Part shown: positions 16,612 through 25,062 of the stretch, in pieces
Layout: each line of letters opens with the position of its first letter
Numbering within the stretch: the stretch's first letter is position 1
Source of the DNA: CBDCRK01 sp965220955
Lineage (GTDB): Bacteria > Desulfobacterota > Binatia > Bin18 > CBDCRK01
Assembly: GCA_965220955.1 (NCBI GenBank)
Contig: CBDCRK010000002.1
Span: 62,001 to 126,000, forward strand
Direction of reading: 5' to 3'
DNA length: 64,000 nucleotides
Notes under the pieces: model-generated
The model's input: only the letters and a program-made list of their open reading frames with translations
Told to the model about the DNA's origin: nothing
The model's database searches: none
Made by a program: the position numbers and the translations under genes

Positions 16612-16742
16612 AAACTCTCTCCCCCTCCCTAATCCTCCCCCATCCAGGGGGAAGAAATTCTTAAATGAAGGCCATAAGATAGCTCCTTCCCCCTGGATGG
16701 GGGAGGGCTGGAGTGGGGGTGAAATTGAGCAATTACGTCTCA
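16612..16742. repeat. Intergenic inverted repeat (large hairpin) between accC and the biotin carrier gene
   Basis: Two complementary arms face each other: ctcccccatccagggggaag at 16637-16656 and cttccccctggatgggggag at 16685-16704, separated by about 28 AT-rich bases. This is a perfect 20-base inverted repeat. Outside it, tgagcaatta at 16727 matches taattgctca at 16591 in reverse complement, extending the symmetry. A long hairpin here could attenuate transcription or protect the mRNA between the two carboxylase genes. It is probably a MITE- or REP-like element. Confidence 0.75.
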
Positions 16743-16752
16743 TTAGGGTTTC

Positions 16753-18252
16753 TTACGCGCCTACCCGCCAGGAGCCCAGGCTCTGCCAAGGAGAGAGGGT
16801 TTCTTTCTCTCCTCCACTTCCTTGGACCGTCTTCTTGTCTCTTTTTTGCAGACGGCTCAGGGCAACCGCCACGACTGCCTCGGCGGTATGTTCGGCAACG
16901 GCCTTGTGCCAATGGGGAAAGTATTCAGGGATAAAGCCAGTATGAGTCTCTCCGGCAACAAACATGGGGTGACACAGGACATGGAGGAGAAATTCAATGT
17001 TTGTTGTGAGACCAAGGATTGCATAGTGCTGAAGGGCGGTGAGCATACGGAGACGGGACGATTCTCTGTCTCTTCCCCAAGTTGATACCTTGGCCATGAG
17101 TGGGTCATAATATATCGACACTTCGCTTCCCTGCTCTACTCCAGAGTCTATCCGTACTCCAGGACCAGCAGGCTCGGTCAGAAACAAGATCTTTCCTGCA
17201 GAGGGGAAAAAACGATTAGCTGGATCCTCGGCATAGATGCGACATTCCAGCGCATGACCGCGTGGCCTAGCCTCCTCCTGCGTCAAGCTCAACCGCTCAC
17301 CCGCAGCAATACAGAGCTGTTCCCTCACCAAGTCTATCCCGGTTACCCACTCGGTGATGGGATGCTCCACCTGCAGACGGGCGTTGACTTCGAGAAAGTA
17401 GAAGCGTCCCTCTTGATCGAGGAGAAATTCAACCGTTCCAGCGTTATAGTATCCCGCCGCCCTGGCAACATTTAGAGCTGCAGCGGTTAGCTCACAGCGA
17501 AGCTGTTCTGACACTGCCGGGCAAGGGGTCTCTTCTAGAATCTTTTGATAGCGACGTTGAATCGAACATTCTCTCTCTCCCAAGTGTATCAGGTGCCCGT
17601 GTTGATCTCCCAGAATCTGCACCTCTACGTGACGGGGTTGCTCAAAGTATTTTTCCAGATAGATCCGGCCAACGCCGAAGGCTGCGGTTGCTTCTCGCTG
17701 TGCAGCTGCCAGCGCTTCGGCTAGCTCTTCTTCCTGCCACACAATCCGCATCCCCTTTCCTCCTCCCCCGGCAGCGGCCTTAATAAGCACGGGATAGCCT
17801 ATTTGTTGGACCTGCGTCCGCAAGAGCACCAGGTCAGAGCTTGGTTCTTCAATGGCCGGGATGACCGATACGCCGGCTTGGGCCACAGTTTTTCTGGCCA
17901 AGACTTTGTCCCCTACTGCAGCCAGCGACTCAGGGGCAGGACCAATAAAAACTAGGCCGGCCTCCTGTACCTTGCGAGCAAAGAGAGGATTCTCGGAAAG
18001 AAATCCGTATCCCGGATGGATCGCCTCAGCCCCAGTATGTAGAGCAGCGTCGATGAGAACGTCCATTTTGAGATAACTTTCCGTGGCTGGGGCAGGGCCA
18101 ATAGGAATCACTTCATCCGCCATCTGCACATGCAACTCGGCGGCGTCGGCCTCGGAGCAGACTGCTACGGTCTTGATCCCCATCTCATAGCAGGTCCGCA
18201 TAATGCGGATAACAATCTCTCCGCGGTTGGCAATGAGAATTTTATTAAACAC
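16753..18252 (-). CDS. accC: Acetyl-/propionyl-CoA carboxylase, biotin carboxylase subunit
   Basis: ATP-grasp biotin carboxylase of 499 residues, which carboxylates the biotin of the carrier protein. Visible: the N-terminal domain (FNKILIANRGEIVIRIMRTC), the ATP-grasp glycine loop KAAAGGGGKGMRIV near residue 160, HVEVQILGDQHG near 210, and the active-site region FYFLEVNARLQVEHPITEWV near 285. A C-terminal tail of about 30 residues (LQKRDKKTVQGSGGEKETLS) is longer than typical and encoded next to the repeat. The start is GTG 18252, giving the canonical MFNKILIANRGE. The downstream neighbour is its carrier protein, and upstream is thrB, 15 bases away. It may serve propionyl-CoA or another acyl-CoA. 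Confidence 0.93.
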   Translation of the reverse strand: MFNKILIANRGEIVIRIMRTCYEMGIKTVAVCSEADAAELHVQMADEVIPIGPAPATESYLKMDVLIDAALHTGAEAIHPGYGFLSENPLFARKVQEAGLVFIGPAPESLAAVGDKVLARKTVAQAGVSVIPAIEEPSSDLVLLRTQVQQIGYPVLIKAAAGGGGKGMRIVWQEEELAEALAAAQREATAAFGVGRIYLEKYFEQPRHVEVQILGDQHGHLIHLGERECSIQRRYQKILEETPCPAVSEQLRCELTAAALNVARAAGYYNAGTVEFLLDQEGRFYFLEVNARLQVEHPITEWVTGIDLVREQLCIAAGERLSLTQEEARPRGHALECRIYAEDPANRFFPSAGKILFLTEPAGPGVRIDSGVEQGSEVSIYYDPLMAKVSTWGRDRESSRLRMLTALQHYAILGLTTNIEFLLHVLCHPMFVAGETHTGFIPEYFPHWHKAVAEHTAEAVVAVALSRLQKRDKKTVQGSGGEKETLSPWQSLGSWRVGA

Positions 18253-18267
18253 CTTCGGTGCCTTATG

Positions 18268-19302
18268 TTACTCTGTATTCTTCTCCCGTATTTTTGTCTT
18301 TTCGTATATGCGGTAATCATACCCGGTGGCCATAGCCATGAGAAGTCCCTCCATTCCGCCCTCGCGCTCCCGCCGCAGCACTTGTAGCCGCTCAAAGAAC
18401 TCACGGAAGTCCTTATTTTCCCGCCGCTCGTTCTCCATTGGGTTAAGAAAAAAATCCTTAATCCGTGTCACGGTAAAACGCAGGGCAGAAAAACGCAGCT
18501 CGTTAGGGAAAGCTTCCCACTCAGCCAAGGAGAAAGGGCGCACGCTTTCATATCCAGACATGAGCGCCTCAAAGTCATTAAGCACAAAATGGCCATCTTT
18601 ATAGCACAGAGCGTTAACCGCGGTAGCAAGGTCAAAGAGGAGCTTACCCCGACCCGCCGCTTCAAAGTCGAGTACTCCAGTAATCCCTTTTCCTCGGAAA
18701 ATGAGGTTGTCAGCAAACAGGTCTCCGTGGATGATTCCCTTAGGGAGGTCTTCGTGCAGATAGTGATGCAGGTGGTTAAATTCATTGTCGAGGGTATGGA
18801 TAACCTTTTGCAGGTACCGGGGCAGTTGTTCTCGCACTCCACGGTACACCTCTGTGACCCCTGCAAAGTCAAACCGGTTCTCCATACTTTTCCTATACTC
18901 CCTGCCTACCTTGTGTAGATCGGCCAGCACCTTGCCCGCCTTTTGCAGATGAGAAAGGGTAAGCTCTGATGGGAAGAGAATTCTCCCAGCCATATACCGG
19001 TATAGGGAAAGGGACTTCCCTTCCAGCTCATGGAGGAAGCATCCTTTTTTGTCCGAGATGGGCTGAGGACAAGGAAACTTGCGACGGCGTAGAAAGAGGA
19101 GTAGGTCAATCTCTCTCTTGACCTCCGGCTTACTCTTCACCTCATCGATTTTAAGAAAAAACCGGCCTTTTGCCGTCTCTAGAAGGTAGAGAGTGTTAAC
19201 CGAGCCCGCGGATACACCTTCACCCCTGATCAGCTTCCCGAGGCCATATACCGCGGCAATACTGTTGAGATCCTTTTGATTCAGGACCGTGTAGACTGCC
19301 AT
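18268..19302 (-). CDS. thrB: Homoserine kinase (APH-fold, ThrB2 type)
   Basis: Aminoglycoside-phosphotransferase-fold kinase of 344 residues matching the homoserine kinase subgroup, which makes O-phosphohomoserine for threonine synthesis. Key parts: nucleotide region SVNTLYLLETAKGRFFLKID with the conserved lysine near residue 47, catalytic loop IIHGDLFADNLIF near 195, and metal motif GVLDFEAAGRGKLLFDLA. The sequence PYHY-type hallmark is not seen, so a related choline or ethanolamine-type kinase cannot be excluded, but the length and the H-G-D-L-F-x-D-N form are typical of ThrB. It lies between mtnA and accC on the minus strand. No other threonine gene is adjacent. Confidence 0.8.
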   Translation of the reverse strand: MAVYTVLNQKDLNSIAAVYGLGKLIRGEGVSAGSVNTLYLLETAKGRFFLKIDEVKSKPEVKREIDLLLFLRRRKFPCPQPISDKKGCFLHELEGKSLSLYRYMAGRILFPSELTLSHLQKAGKVLADLHKVGREYRKSMENRFDFAGVTEVYRGVREQLPRYLQKVIHTLDNEFNHLHHYLHEDLPKGIIHGDLFADNLIFRGKGITGVLDFEAAGRGKLLFDLATAVNALCYKDGHFVLNDFEALMSGYESVRPFSLAEWEAFPNELRFSALRFTVTRIKDFFLNPMENERRENKDFREFFERLQVLRREREGGMEGLLMAMATGYDYRIYEKTKIREKNTE

Positions 19303-19414
19303 GTTCTTTCGGGCGTGAAGCTCCCACTAGAGTTAACGGAATAGAAGATAGACAGGCTTTCCAGGTCGGCCAGTAAGTTACTCTTCACCCTGATCCTTGT
19401 CAAGGTGAAAGCTT

Positions 19415-20461
19415 CTAAGGCCTGGACTGACCACGCACCAAGCGGGGCAGAGTGCGTGAGAAGGGAGAGCGGGCTACCCCTTTCTCGCTCACAATGGCAG
19501 TAACTAACCTACACGGGGTTATATCAAAGGCAGGATTGGCCACCTGGACGCGCGTGGGGGCAATCCGTTGGTTGAAAACATGCGTCACCTCACGGGCAGA
19601 GCGCTCCTCAATGGGGATGGCCTGGCCGTTCGGACAGGAAAGGTCAATGGAAGAAGTAGGAGCCGCTACATAAAACGGAACCTGATGACGTGCAGCCAAA
19701 ACTGCTGTTGTGTAAGTGCCGATCTTGTTGGCCACATCGCCATTGGCGGCAGTACGATCTGTCCCCACAACCACACAGTCAATCTCTCCCTTTTGCAGGA
19801 AGTAACCGATCATGTTGTCGGTAATCAGAGTCACGGGAATGCCGTCTTTCTCCAGCTCCCAGGCAGTAAGCCGAGCCCCCTGGAGAAAAGGACGAGTTTC
19901 GGGGACAAACACCCCCTCTACTCTGCCGACTTCCCAGGCTGCCCGGATGATTCCAAGAGCGGTCCCGTATCCGGCCGTAGCCAGCGCACCGGCGTTGCAG
20001 TGGGTAAGGACGGTTGCCCTCTTGGGCATAAGAGGGATACCGTAGCGTCCCATACGCCTATTCGCCTCAATGTCTTCTTCGTAAATGGCCAGAGCCTCCG
20101 CTTTAAGGGAGTTATAGAGCGGTCCTCTGCCCCGCTGCCGGTTTTGTTCATATACTTTACGCATTCGGGCAATGGCCCAAAAAAGGTTCACCGCGGTAGG
20201 CCGGGTGGAAGCGAACGTCTGGCAGAGCTCGGCAAACTTTGCGGGTTCAGTGACTCCCTTCAACCGGCGGGCACCTAGAGCAATGCCCATGGCTGCAGCC
20301 ACGCCGATAGCCGGTGCCCCCCGGATCACCATCTCTTTGATTGCCCGGGCCACACTACGGTGATCGCGGTAGGTACGGTAAACCTCGCGCACCGGCAACA
20401 GCCGCTGGTCAAGCATTACCACCTGTTCATCCTGCCACTGGATAGTAAAAAAGCTGCTCAT
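19415..20461 (-). CDS. mtnA: S-methyl-5-thioribose-1-phosphate isomerase
   Basis: eIF2B-alpha-like isomerase of 348 residues that converts methylthioribose-1-phosphate to methylthioribulose-1-phosphate in methionine salvage. Signatures: VIRGAPAIGVAAAMGIALGA near residue 47, the catalytic cysteine in THCNAGALATAGYGTALG near 160, and the catalytic aspartate in VGTDRTAANGDVANKIGTYT near 235, followed by FYVAAPTSSIDL. The C-terminal ~20 residues (SPFSRTLPRLVRGQ) are poorly conserved. No further salvage gene (mtnB, mtnC, mtnP) is next to it, although metH in this window works in the same amino acid's metabolism. Confidence 0.95.
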   Translation of the reverse strand: MSSFFTIQWQDEQVVMLDQRLLPVREVYRTYRDHRSVARAIKEMVIRGAPAIGVAAAMGIALGARRLKGVTEPAKFAELCQTFASTRPTAVNLFWAIARMRKVYEQNRQRGRGPLYNSLKAEALAIYEEDIEANRRMGRYGIPLMPKRATVLTHCNAGALATAGYGTALGIIRAAWEVGRVEGVFVPETRPFLQGARLTAWELEKDGIPVTLITDNMIGYFLQKGEIDCVVVGTDRTAANGDVANKIGTYTTAVLAARHQVPFYVAAPTSSIDLSCPNGQAIPIEERSAREVTHVFNQRIAPTRVQVANPAFDITPCRLVTAIVSEKGVARSPFSRTLPRLVRGQSRP

Positions 20462-20483
20462 AGAGAAGAAGGAGCATGGTCAG

Positions 20484-22019
20484 TCATGAAGGCAATCTAT
20501 CACACCTACGGACAGCAATAGAAGACCTGGGTAAAGGCTCTGGCACCATCTCTATACACTTGCGAAAGATCCGGTGCCAGTTGGTGACAGTGCCAAACTG
20601 CTGGACATAGGACTCAAGCCCAATAAGCGCCCTCAAGAGAAAGAGTCGGTGACCAGGAGTTTTGAAGATACGATTCTCCAGACCGATCGTTGCTACTTCC
20701 ATTACCTTTTCCACCGAGTGAAAATCACGGGGATTATACACCCGATCCTGCAGCACCGGCTCAAAGATCACGTTCATAATACGAATGAGGGGAGCCGGAT
20801 CATCCTTGAGGTCTAAATATCCTAACCGGATAAAGCAGTGAGCCATGGTTTTCTTGTCCTGTTCTAAAACCGCCTGGGCGAGCTGGTGGTAGGCCTGACG
20901 AATCTCCTCAGCAAAGACACGCACACTGCCAAAATCGAGGATGACTAGCTTGGGGTGATATGTCACCAGATAGTTGCCTGGGTGTGGGTCGGTATGGAGG
21001 ACACCAAACTCGAAGATCTGTCGCCAGACTACCTGAAAGTATTTGACGGCTACCCAATCTCTGAGTTCTTTATCCACCTCAGGAGCAAGGATGTCCTGAA
21101 GCTTATATCCTTCGATGTGCTCCAGCGTTAGCACCCTGCGGGAGGAAGCGTCAGGGTAGACTTGAGGAATTACAACCTGGTCGTCGTCGGCAAACATGCG
21201 CTGAAAGAGGGCAATGTTGTTTGCTTCATGCACATAGTCCAGCTCCTCGTGCAACCTTTCCTCTAACTCCTGATATATTTCGGCCGCGTCAACTTTTTGC
21301 CGCATCACGTCCCGGGCAATAAGGGCCAGGATGTGGAGGAGAGCTCTGAGGTTTTTTAGGTCTTGTGCCACTGTTTCGTCCACTCCAGGATATTGCACCT
21401 TCACTACCACATCCTCACCGCTCTTAAGTCGGGCTTGGTGAACCTGGCCGAGTGAAGCGGCAGCAAAAGCCTCAGTTGCAAAGTGGCGAAAAATCTTTTT
21501 CGGATATCTCCCCAGTTCTTTTCTCACCTGCTCACGGATGAGACTATAGCTCATAGGAGGCACCGAGGATTGGACCACAGAGAGAATCTCCATGACATCG
21601 GGCGAAAAGAGGTCGCCACGCATACTGAGTAGCTGTACCAACTTCATAAAAGCACCACGCATTGTTTCTGAGCTTTCGACAACGCGCAGGGCGTTCTTTA
21701 AATGTGTATCAAGGAGTTCCTGCTCCTTTTTGCTGGCCGACTGAAAAGGACGTCTGAGCGCGTGCCAGAGGTAGCTTCCTCCTACTGAGGTGGTGAGGGT
21801 ACCCACCTGTAGCGCCCTCTTAGCACGACCCTTAATGAGACGGGGCTCTTCGCCTACAGCTGGGACCCACTCCCGACGTTCATTGACTGCGGGTGGCCGC
21901 CCCAGCGCTTCGCTTAGTTGTGGGTGAACCCTGTCCTGAGCTGAATGGAAAGATCTGTCCCGAACCTTGCCGGGGGATCCCCTGTCCGACGCCTTGCTGA
22001 GATGTTGCTTAGTGGGCAT
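20484..22019 (-). CDS. AarF/UbiB (ABC1) family atypical kinase
   Basis: ABC1/ADCK-family protein of 511 residues, related to UbiB, which supports ubiquinone synthesis through its ATPase activity. The kinase-like core is clear: the KxGQ region is replaced by MKLVQLLSMRGDLF, the alanine-rich loop is in EAFAAASLGQVHQARLKSG, the lysine is in VVVKVQYPG, and the catalytic parts are HTDPHPGNYLV and LVILDFGSVRVFAEEIR. The first ~90 residues are unusual: basic, low-complexity and without family resemblance (ASDRGSPGKVRDRSFHS), so translation may start later. The replaced KxGQ motif is worth noting, because that motif limits kinase activity in typical members. Downstream is mtnA, 22 bases away. Confidence 0.85.
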   Translation of the reverse strand: MPTKQHLSKASDRGSPGKVRDRSFHSAQDRVHPQLSEALGRPPAVNERREWVPAVGEEPRLIKGRAKRALQVGTLTTSVGGSYLWHALRRPFQSASKKEQELLDTHLKNALRVVESSETMRGAFMKLVQLLSMRGDLFSPDVMEILSVVQSSVPPMSYSLIREQVRKELGRYPKKIFRHFATEAFAAASLGQVHQARLKSGEDVVVKVQYPGVDETVAQDLKNLRALLHILALIARDVMRQKVDAAEIYQELEERLHEELDYVHEANNIALFQRMFADDDQVVIPQVYPDASSRRVLTLEHIEGYKLQDILAPEVDKELRDWVAVKYFQVVWRQIFEFGVLHTDPHPGNYLVTYHPKLVILDFGSVRVFAEEIRQAYHQLAQAVLEQDKKTMAHCFIRLGYLDLKDDPAPLIRIMNVIFEPVLQDRVYNPRDFHSVEKVMEVATIGLENRIFKTPGHRLFLLRALIGLESYVQQFGTVTNWHRIFRKCIEMVPEPLPRSSIAVRRCDRLPS

Positions 22020-22042
22020 GACAAGACCTGAGCCACGACCCC

Positions 22043-22810
22043 TTACAGCGCAGAGTCAAGACTCAGCCGGTTCATCAGCACAGCCGCAACGGCAGCGCCA
22101 AAACCGTTGTCGATATTTACAACGGTAATCCCTGAGGCACAGGAGTTGAGCATAGCTAAAAGCGCGGCTAGCCCTCCAAAGCTGGCTCCATAACCAATGC
22201 TGGTAGGAACAGCAATCACAGGTCTGTCCACCAGGCCACCGATCACACTGGGTAGCGCTCCCTCCATACCCGCCACCACAACAAGAACCGATGCCTCACG
22301 TAATTTCCGGCTGTTTTCCAACAGCCGATGAAGACCAGCAACCCCAACATCATAGAGCCGATCCACTTTGTTGCCCATTATCTCTGCTGTTAGCGCCGCC
22401 TCCTCAGCCACAGGGAGATCAGCAGTCCCGGCGGAGACAACAAGAATGATCCCCTGCCTTGCAGGTGGAACCGGCGGCTCACCCAAGGAAGCAAGCCGAC
22501 CATCACGGTAGTAGCGTAGACCAGGCAGCGCCTGGCTTACTTTAGCCGCCACCTCCTCGTCCAGACGGGTAATGAGCGCCTGCTGCCCTCTCTCTACTAA
22601 CCTCTTGGCAATTTCGATAATGTGACCAGGCGTTTTCCCCTGTCCGAGGATTACCTCGGGAAAGCCTTTGCGCAGTGCTCGGTGATGGTCAATCTTGGCA
22701 AAGCCCAAATCCTCAAAGGGAAGGATCTTAAGCGACTCCAGGGCTTCCTCAACAGTCAGAGTGCCTTTCTGCACACGGGTAAGAAGGTCTTTAAGATGAG
22801 AAGTGATCAT
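22043..22810 (-). CDS. larB: Nickel-pincer cofactor biosynthesis protein LarB
   Basis: LarB carboxylates and hydrolyses nicotinic acid adenine dinucleotide as the first step of the nickel-pincer nucleotide cofactor of lactate racemase. The protein of about 255 residues has the typical N-terminal helical part (LLTRVQKGTLTVEEALESLK, then LGFAKIDHHRALRKGFPEVI). The C-terminal PurE-like domain reads GIILVVSAGTADLPVAEEAA, VVVAGMEGALPSVIGGLV and GFGAAVAAVLMNR. ATG 22810 is chosen because AAGGGA lies upstream at good spacing; it overlaps the end of thiL by 20 bases. No larC, larE or lactate racemase gene is here, so the pathway, if any, is completed elsewhere. Confidence 0.93.
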   Translation of the reverse strand: MITSHLKDLLTRVQKGTLTVEEALESLKILPFEDLGFAKIDHHRALRKGFPEVILGQGKTPGHIIEIAKRLVERGQQALITRLDEEVAAKVSQALPGLRYYRDGRLASLGEPPVPPARQGIILVVSAGTADLPVAEEAALTAEIMGNKVDRLYDVGVAGLHRLLENSRKLREASVLVVVAGMEGALPSVIGGLVDRPVIAVPTSIGYGASFGGLAALLAMLNSCASGITVVNIDNGFGAAVAAVLMNRLSLDSAL

Positions 22811-23828
22811 GCCCGTTCCCTTTAATTTCACACCGCTGGCCCATTTCGTCCACCACCATAACTCCCCTACTTGCCTCTACTACCCGACCAATGCGTGTGA
22901 TCGGACACTTACTTTCCCGTGCCACCCGCTGAAGTAAGCGGGCCTTGCCTGTGGGAGCGGAGAAGAGTAACTCGTAGTCCTCTCCACCAGTAAGCGCTAG
23001 CTCATAGAAACGCGATATGTTGCGTCTGTATTTATTCGCGGCCAACTTTGTCTTGGGTTTGGTCAAAGGGGCGGTGTAGAAATCAGAGAGGGGCAAACAG
23101 TGCCGCTCAATCACCGCACCTACATGACTCTCCGTACAGAGATGACCCAGATCTTGTAGAAACCCATCGCTTACATCAATCATGCCGCCAATAAGTTTCC
23201 TCCTGGCAAGGAGCTGGCCAGTCTGTACCCGCGCCGAAGGGCGCAAGAACCGCTCTACCTCTGGCCCCCTCTTCTTCCCTTGCCGCAACCGGCGAAGTCC
23301 AAGGGCGGCATCCCCCAGCGTGCCGGTTACATATAACTCCTCATCCACGTGCATTCCCCCACGGGTGATGATCCCGTAAGGCGCTCTACCCAGCAGGGTC
23401 ACCGAAATCATCAGGCAAGGAGCAGCACTCAGGTTCCCTCCTACGAGTACCGCTTCATACAAAGATGCCTCGGCAACAAACCCATTGAAGAACTCATTCA
23501 ACTCCTCCACGGAGACCCCTATAGGTAGCCCTAGACTCAAAAGGGCAAAAGTAGGGATGCCACCCATAGCGGCAATGTCGCTTGCATTCACCGCAAATGC
23601 TTTATGCCCTAGGGTGCGAAGTGAAGTCCAGGAGCGGCGGAAATGGACCCCTTCAATGAGGGCGTCCGTAGTCAGAAGCATGGAACCAGAGAGGGACACT
23701 GCCGCACAGTCGTCTCCCAGACCAAGAAGCAAACGCGACCCGGTGGAAATGGGTGAGTCTAAGCGATGGGGAACACGAGCACGTAGCGTGTTGAGAAAGG
23801 CAAACTCCCCTAGCTCGCTTAACTTCAT
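22791..23828 (-). CDS. thiL: Thiamine-monophosphate kinase
   Basis: Phosphorylates thiamine monophosphate to the active cofactor. The 345-residue protein shows the PurM-like ATP-binding motifs: LLGLGDDCAAVSLSGSMLLT near residue 33, the segment VNASDIAAMGGIPTFALLSL near 80, and LALTGGEDYELLFSAP near 270. Also visible is GMIDVSDGFLQDLGHLC. The start ATG 23828 gives the canonical MKLSELGEFAFL; an in-frame ATG at 23873 would run into dnaJ and is unlikely. It sits directly after dnaJ (17 bases) and overlaps larB at the 3' end. The thiamine diphosphate product is the cofactor of KorB in this window. Confidence 0.94.
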   Translation of the reverse strand: MKLSELGEFAFLNTLRARVPHRLDSPISTGSRLLLGLGDDCAAVSLSGSMLLTTDALIEGVHFRRSWTSLRTLGHKAFAVNASDIAAMGGIPTFALLSLGLPIGVSVEELNEFFNGFVAEASLYEAVLVGGNLSAAPCLMISVTLLGRAPYGIITRGGMHVDEELYVTGTLGDAALGLRRLRQGKKRGPEVERFLRPSARVQTGQLLARRKLIGGMIDVSDGFLQDLGHLCTESHVGAVIERHCLPLSDFYTAPLTKPKTKLAANKYRRNISRFYELALTGGEDYELLFSAPTGKARLLQRVARESKCPITRIGRVVEASRGVMVVDEMGQRCEIKGNGHDHFSS

Positions 23829-23844
23829 GCGGCTGGTCCAGATC

Positions 23845-24957
23845 CTAACCAAATAGCTCTCTGACCTTATCAAAGAAACCCTTGATCATGGGAGTCAAAC
23901 CCTCCTCACCCAAGCCAGCAAACTCCTCTAATAGCTCTCGCTGTTTAGGGGTGAGTTTGCGCGGGATCTCAACTACCACCCGCACAAGTTGGTCGCCGCG
24001 GCCGACGCCGCGTAGATCAGCAATCCCCCTCCCCCGCAAGCGGAAAACACCCCCTGATTGAGTGCCAGCAGGAATCTTCATTTTGACTTTGCCGTCCAGG
24101 GTAGGAACTTCGATTTCTACTCCGAGCGCGGCCTGGGGAAAACTGATGGGGATATCGCATATCACCTCGTTGTTTTGCCTGCTAAAGAGAGGATGTTCGC
24201 GCACATATATAACTACGTACAGATCACCTGACGGACCACCGGTTGGTCCTGGTTCCCCCTCCCCCCGCAGTTTAAGCCGCGAGCCAGTGTCCACTCCGGC
24301 TGGGACTTTAACCTGAAGGGTCGAGGTCTTGCGCACCATACCTCCTCCTCGACAGGTTGGACAGGGGTCGCTGATCATTCTGCCCTGACCCTGGCACTGA
24401 CTGCAGGTGCGTGCAATGCTAAAAAACCCTTGCTGAAAGCGGACTTGCCCACTTCCTCTACAAGTGGAACAAGTCTTAGCCGAGGTGCCTGGCCTGGTTC
24501 CTTTACCGGCACAGGTGTCGCAGAGACTCAGGCGAGGAGCAGAAATGGGTTTCTCCGCACCAAACGCTGCCTCCTCAAAAGAGATCTCAAGATTATAGCT
24601 CAGATCCTCCCCGCGACGAGTCCGGCGTCCCTGGCGTCCCTGGCCAGCACCAAAGAAGTCGCCAAAGATATCGCCAAAAATGTCCTCAAAACTGGTAGAA
24701 AAGTCAAACCCACCAAATCCTGCCCCCTGATCAAACGCAGCATGTCCATAACGATCGTACTGCGACCGCTTCTCCGGGTCACTCAGAACCTGATAGGCCT
24801 CAGAGACTTCTTTAAACTTTTCCTCCGCCTTTTTGTCTCCCGGATTACGGTCCGGATGATAGCGCAGCGCCAGTTTGCGGTAGGCTTTTTTAAGGTCCTC
24901 CTCAGACGTATCGCGGTTCACTCTGAGGATTTCGTAATAGTCTCCTTTAGAAGCCAT
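23845..24957 (-). CDS. dnaJ: Chaperone protein DnaJ
   Basis: Type I DnaJ of 370 residues, co-chaperone that stimulates DnaK ATPase. The J domain (DYYEILRVNRDTSEEDLKKA) has the HPD tripeptide in LRYHPDRNPGD. A Gly/Phe-rich linker follows (AGFGGFDFSTSFEDIFG). The zinc-finger domain holds four CxxCxGxG-type repeats (CDTCAGKG, CSTCRGSG, CSQCQGQG, CPTCRGGG). The C-terminal peptide-binding domains end normally. Its ATG at 24957 follows the GTTGTCTGCT region without a strong ribosome binding site. It is separated from dnaK by a predicted terminator, so dnaJ expression may be partly uncoupled. Confidence 0.97.
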   Translation of the reverse strand: MASKGDYYEILRVNRDTSEEDLKKAYRKLALRYHPDRNPGDKKAEEKFKEVSEAYQVLSDPEKRSQYDRYGHAAFDQGAGFGGFDFSTSFEDIFGDIFGDFFGAGQGRQGRRTRRGEDLSYNLEISFEEAAFGAEKPISAPRLSLCDTCAGKGTRPGTSAKTCSTCRGSGQVRFQQGFFSIARTCSQCQGQGRMISDPCPTCRGGGMVRKTSTLQVKVPAGVDTGSRLKLRGEGEPGPTGGPSGDLYVVIYVREHPLFSRQNNEVICDIPISFPQAALGVEIEVPTLDGKVKMKIPAGTQSGGVFRLRGRGIADLRGVGRGDQLVRVVVEIPRKLTPKQRELLEEFAGLGEEGLTPMIKGFFDKVRELFG

Positions 24958-24978
24958 ATGGTTGTCTGCTCCCTATAA

Positions 24979-25018
24979 CAAAAAAACCCCCACTCTTCCA
25001 TGGAGGAAGGAGGGGGGG
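24979..25018 (-). terminator. Rho-independent terminator between dnaK and dnaJ
   Basis: On the minus strand the sequence from 25015 forms a hairpin: CCCCC and CTTCC on the left pair with GGAAG and GGGGG on the right, around a five-base TCCAT loop, with one mismatch and one bulge. A run of seven T follows at the 3' side (plus-strand aaaaaaa at 24980-24986). It is well placed to lower transcription into dnaJ after dnaK. Confidence 0.7.
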
Positions 25019-25062
25019 GCGATTATAAAGTTGTCTCTACCTCCCTTTTTTGGCCCTCTCTT

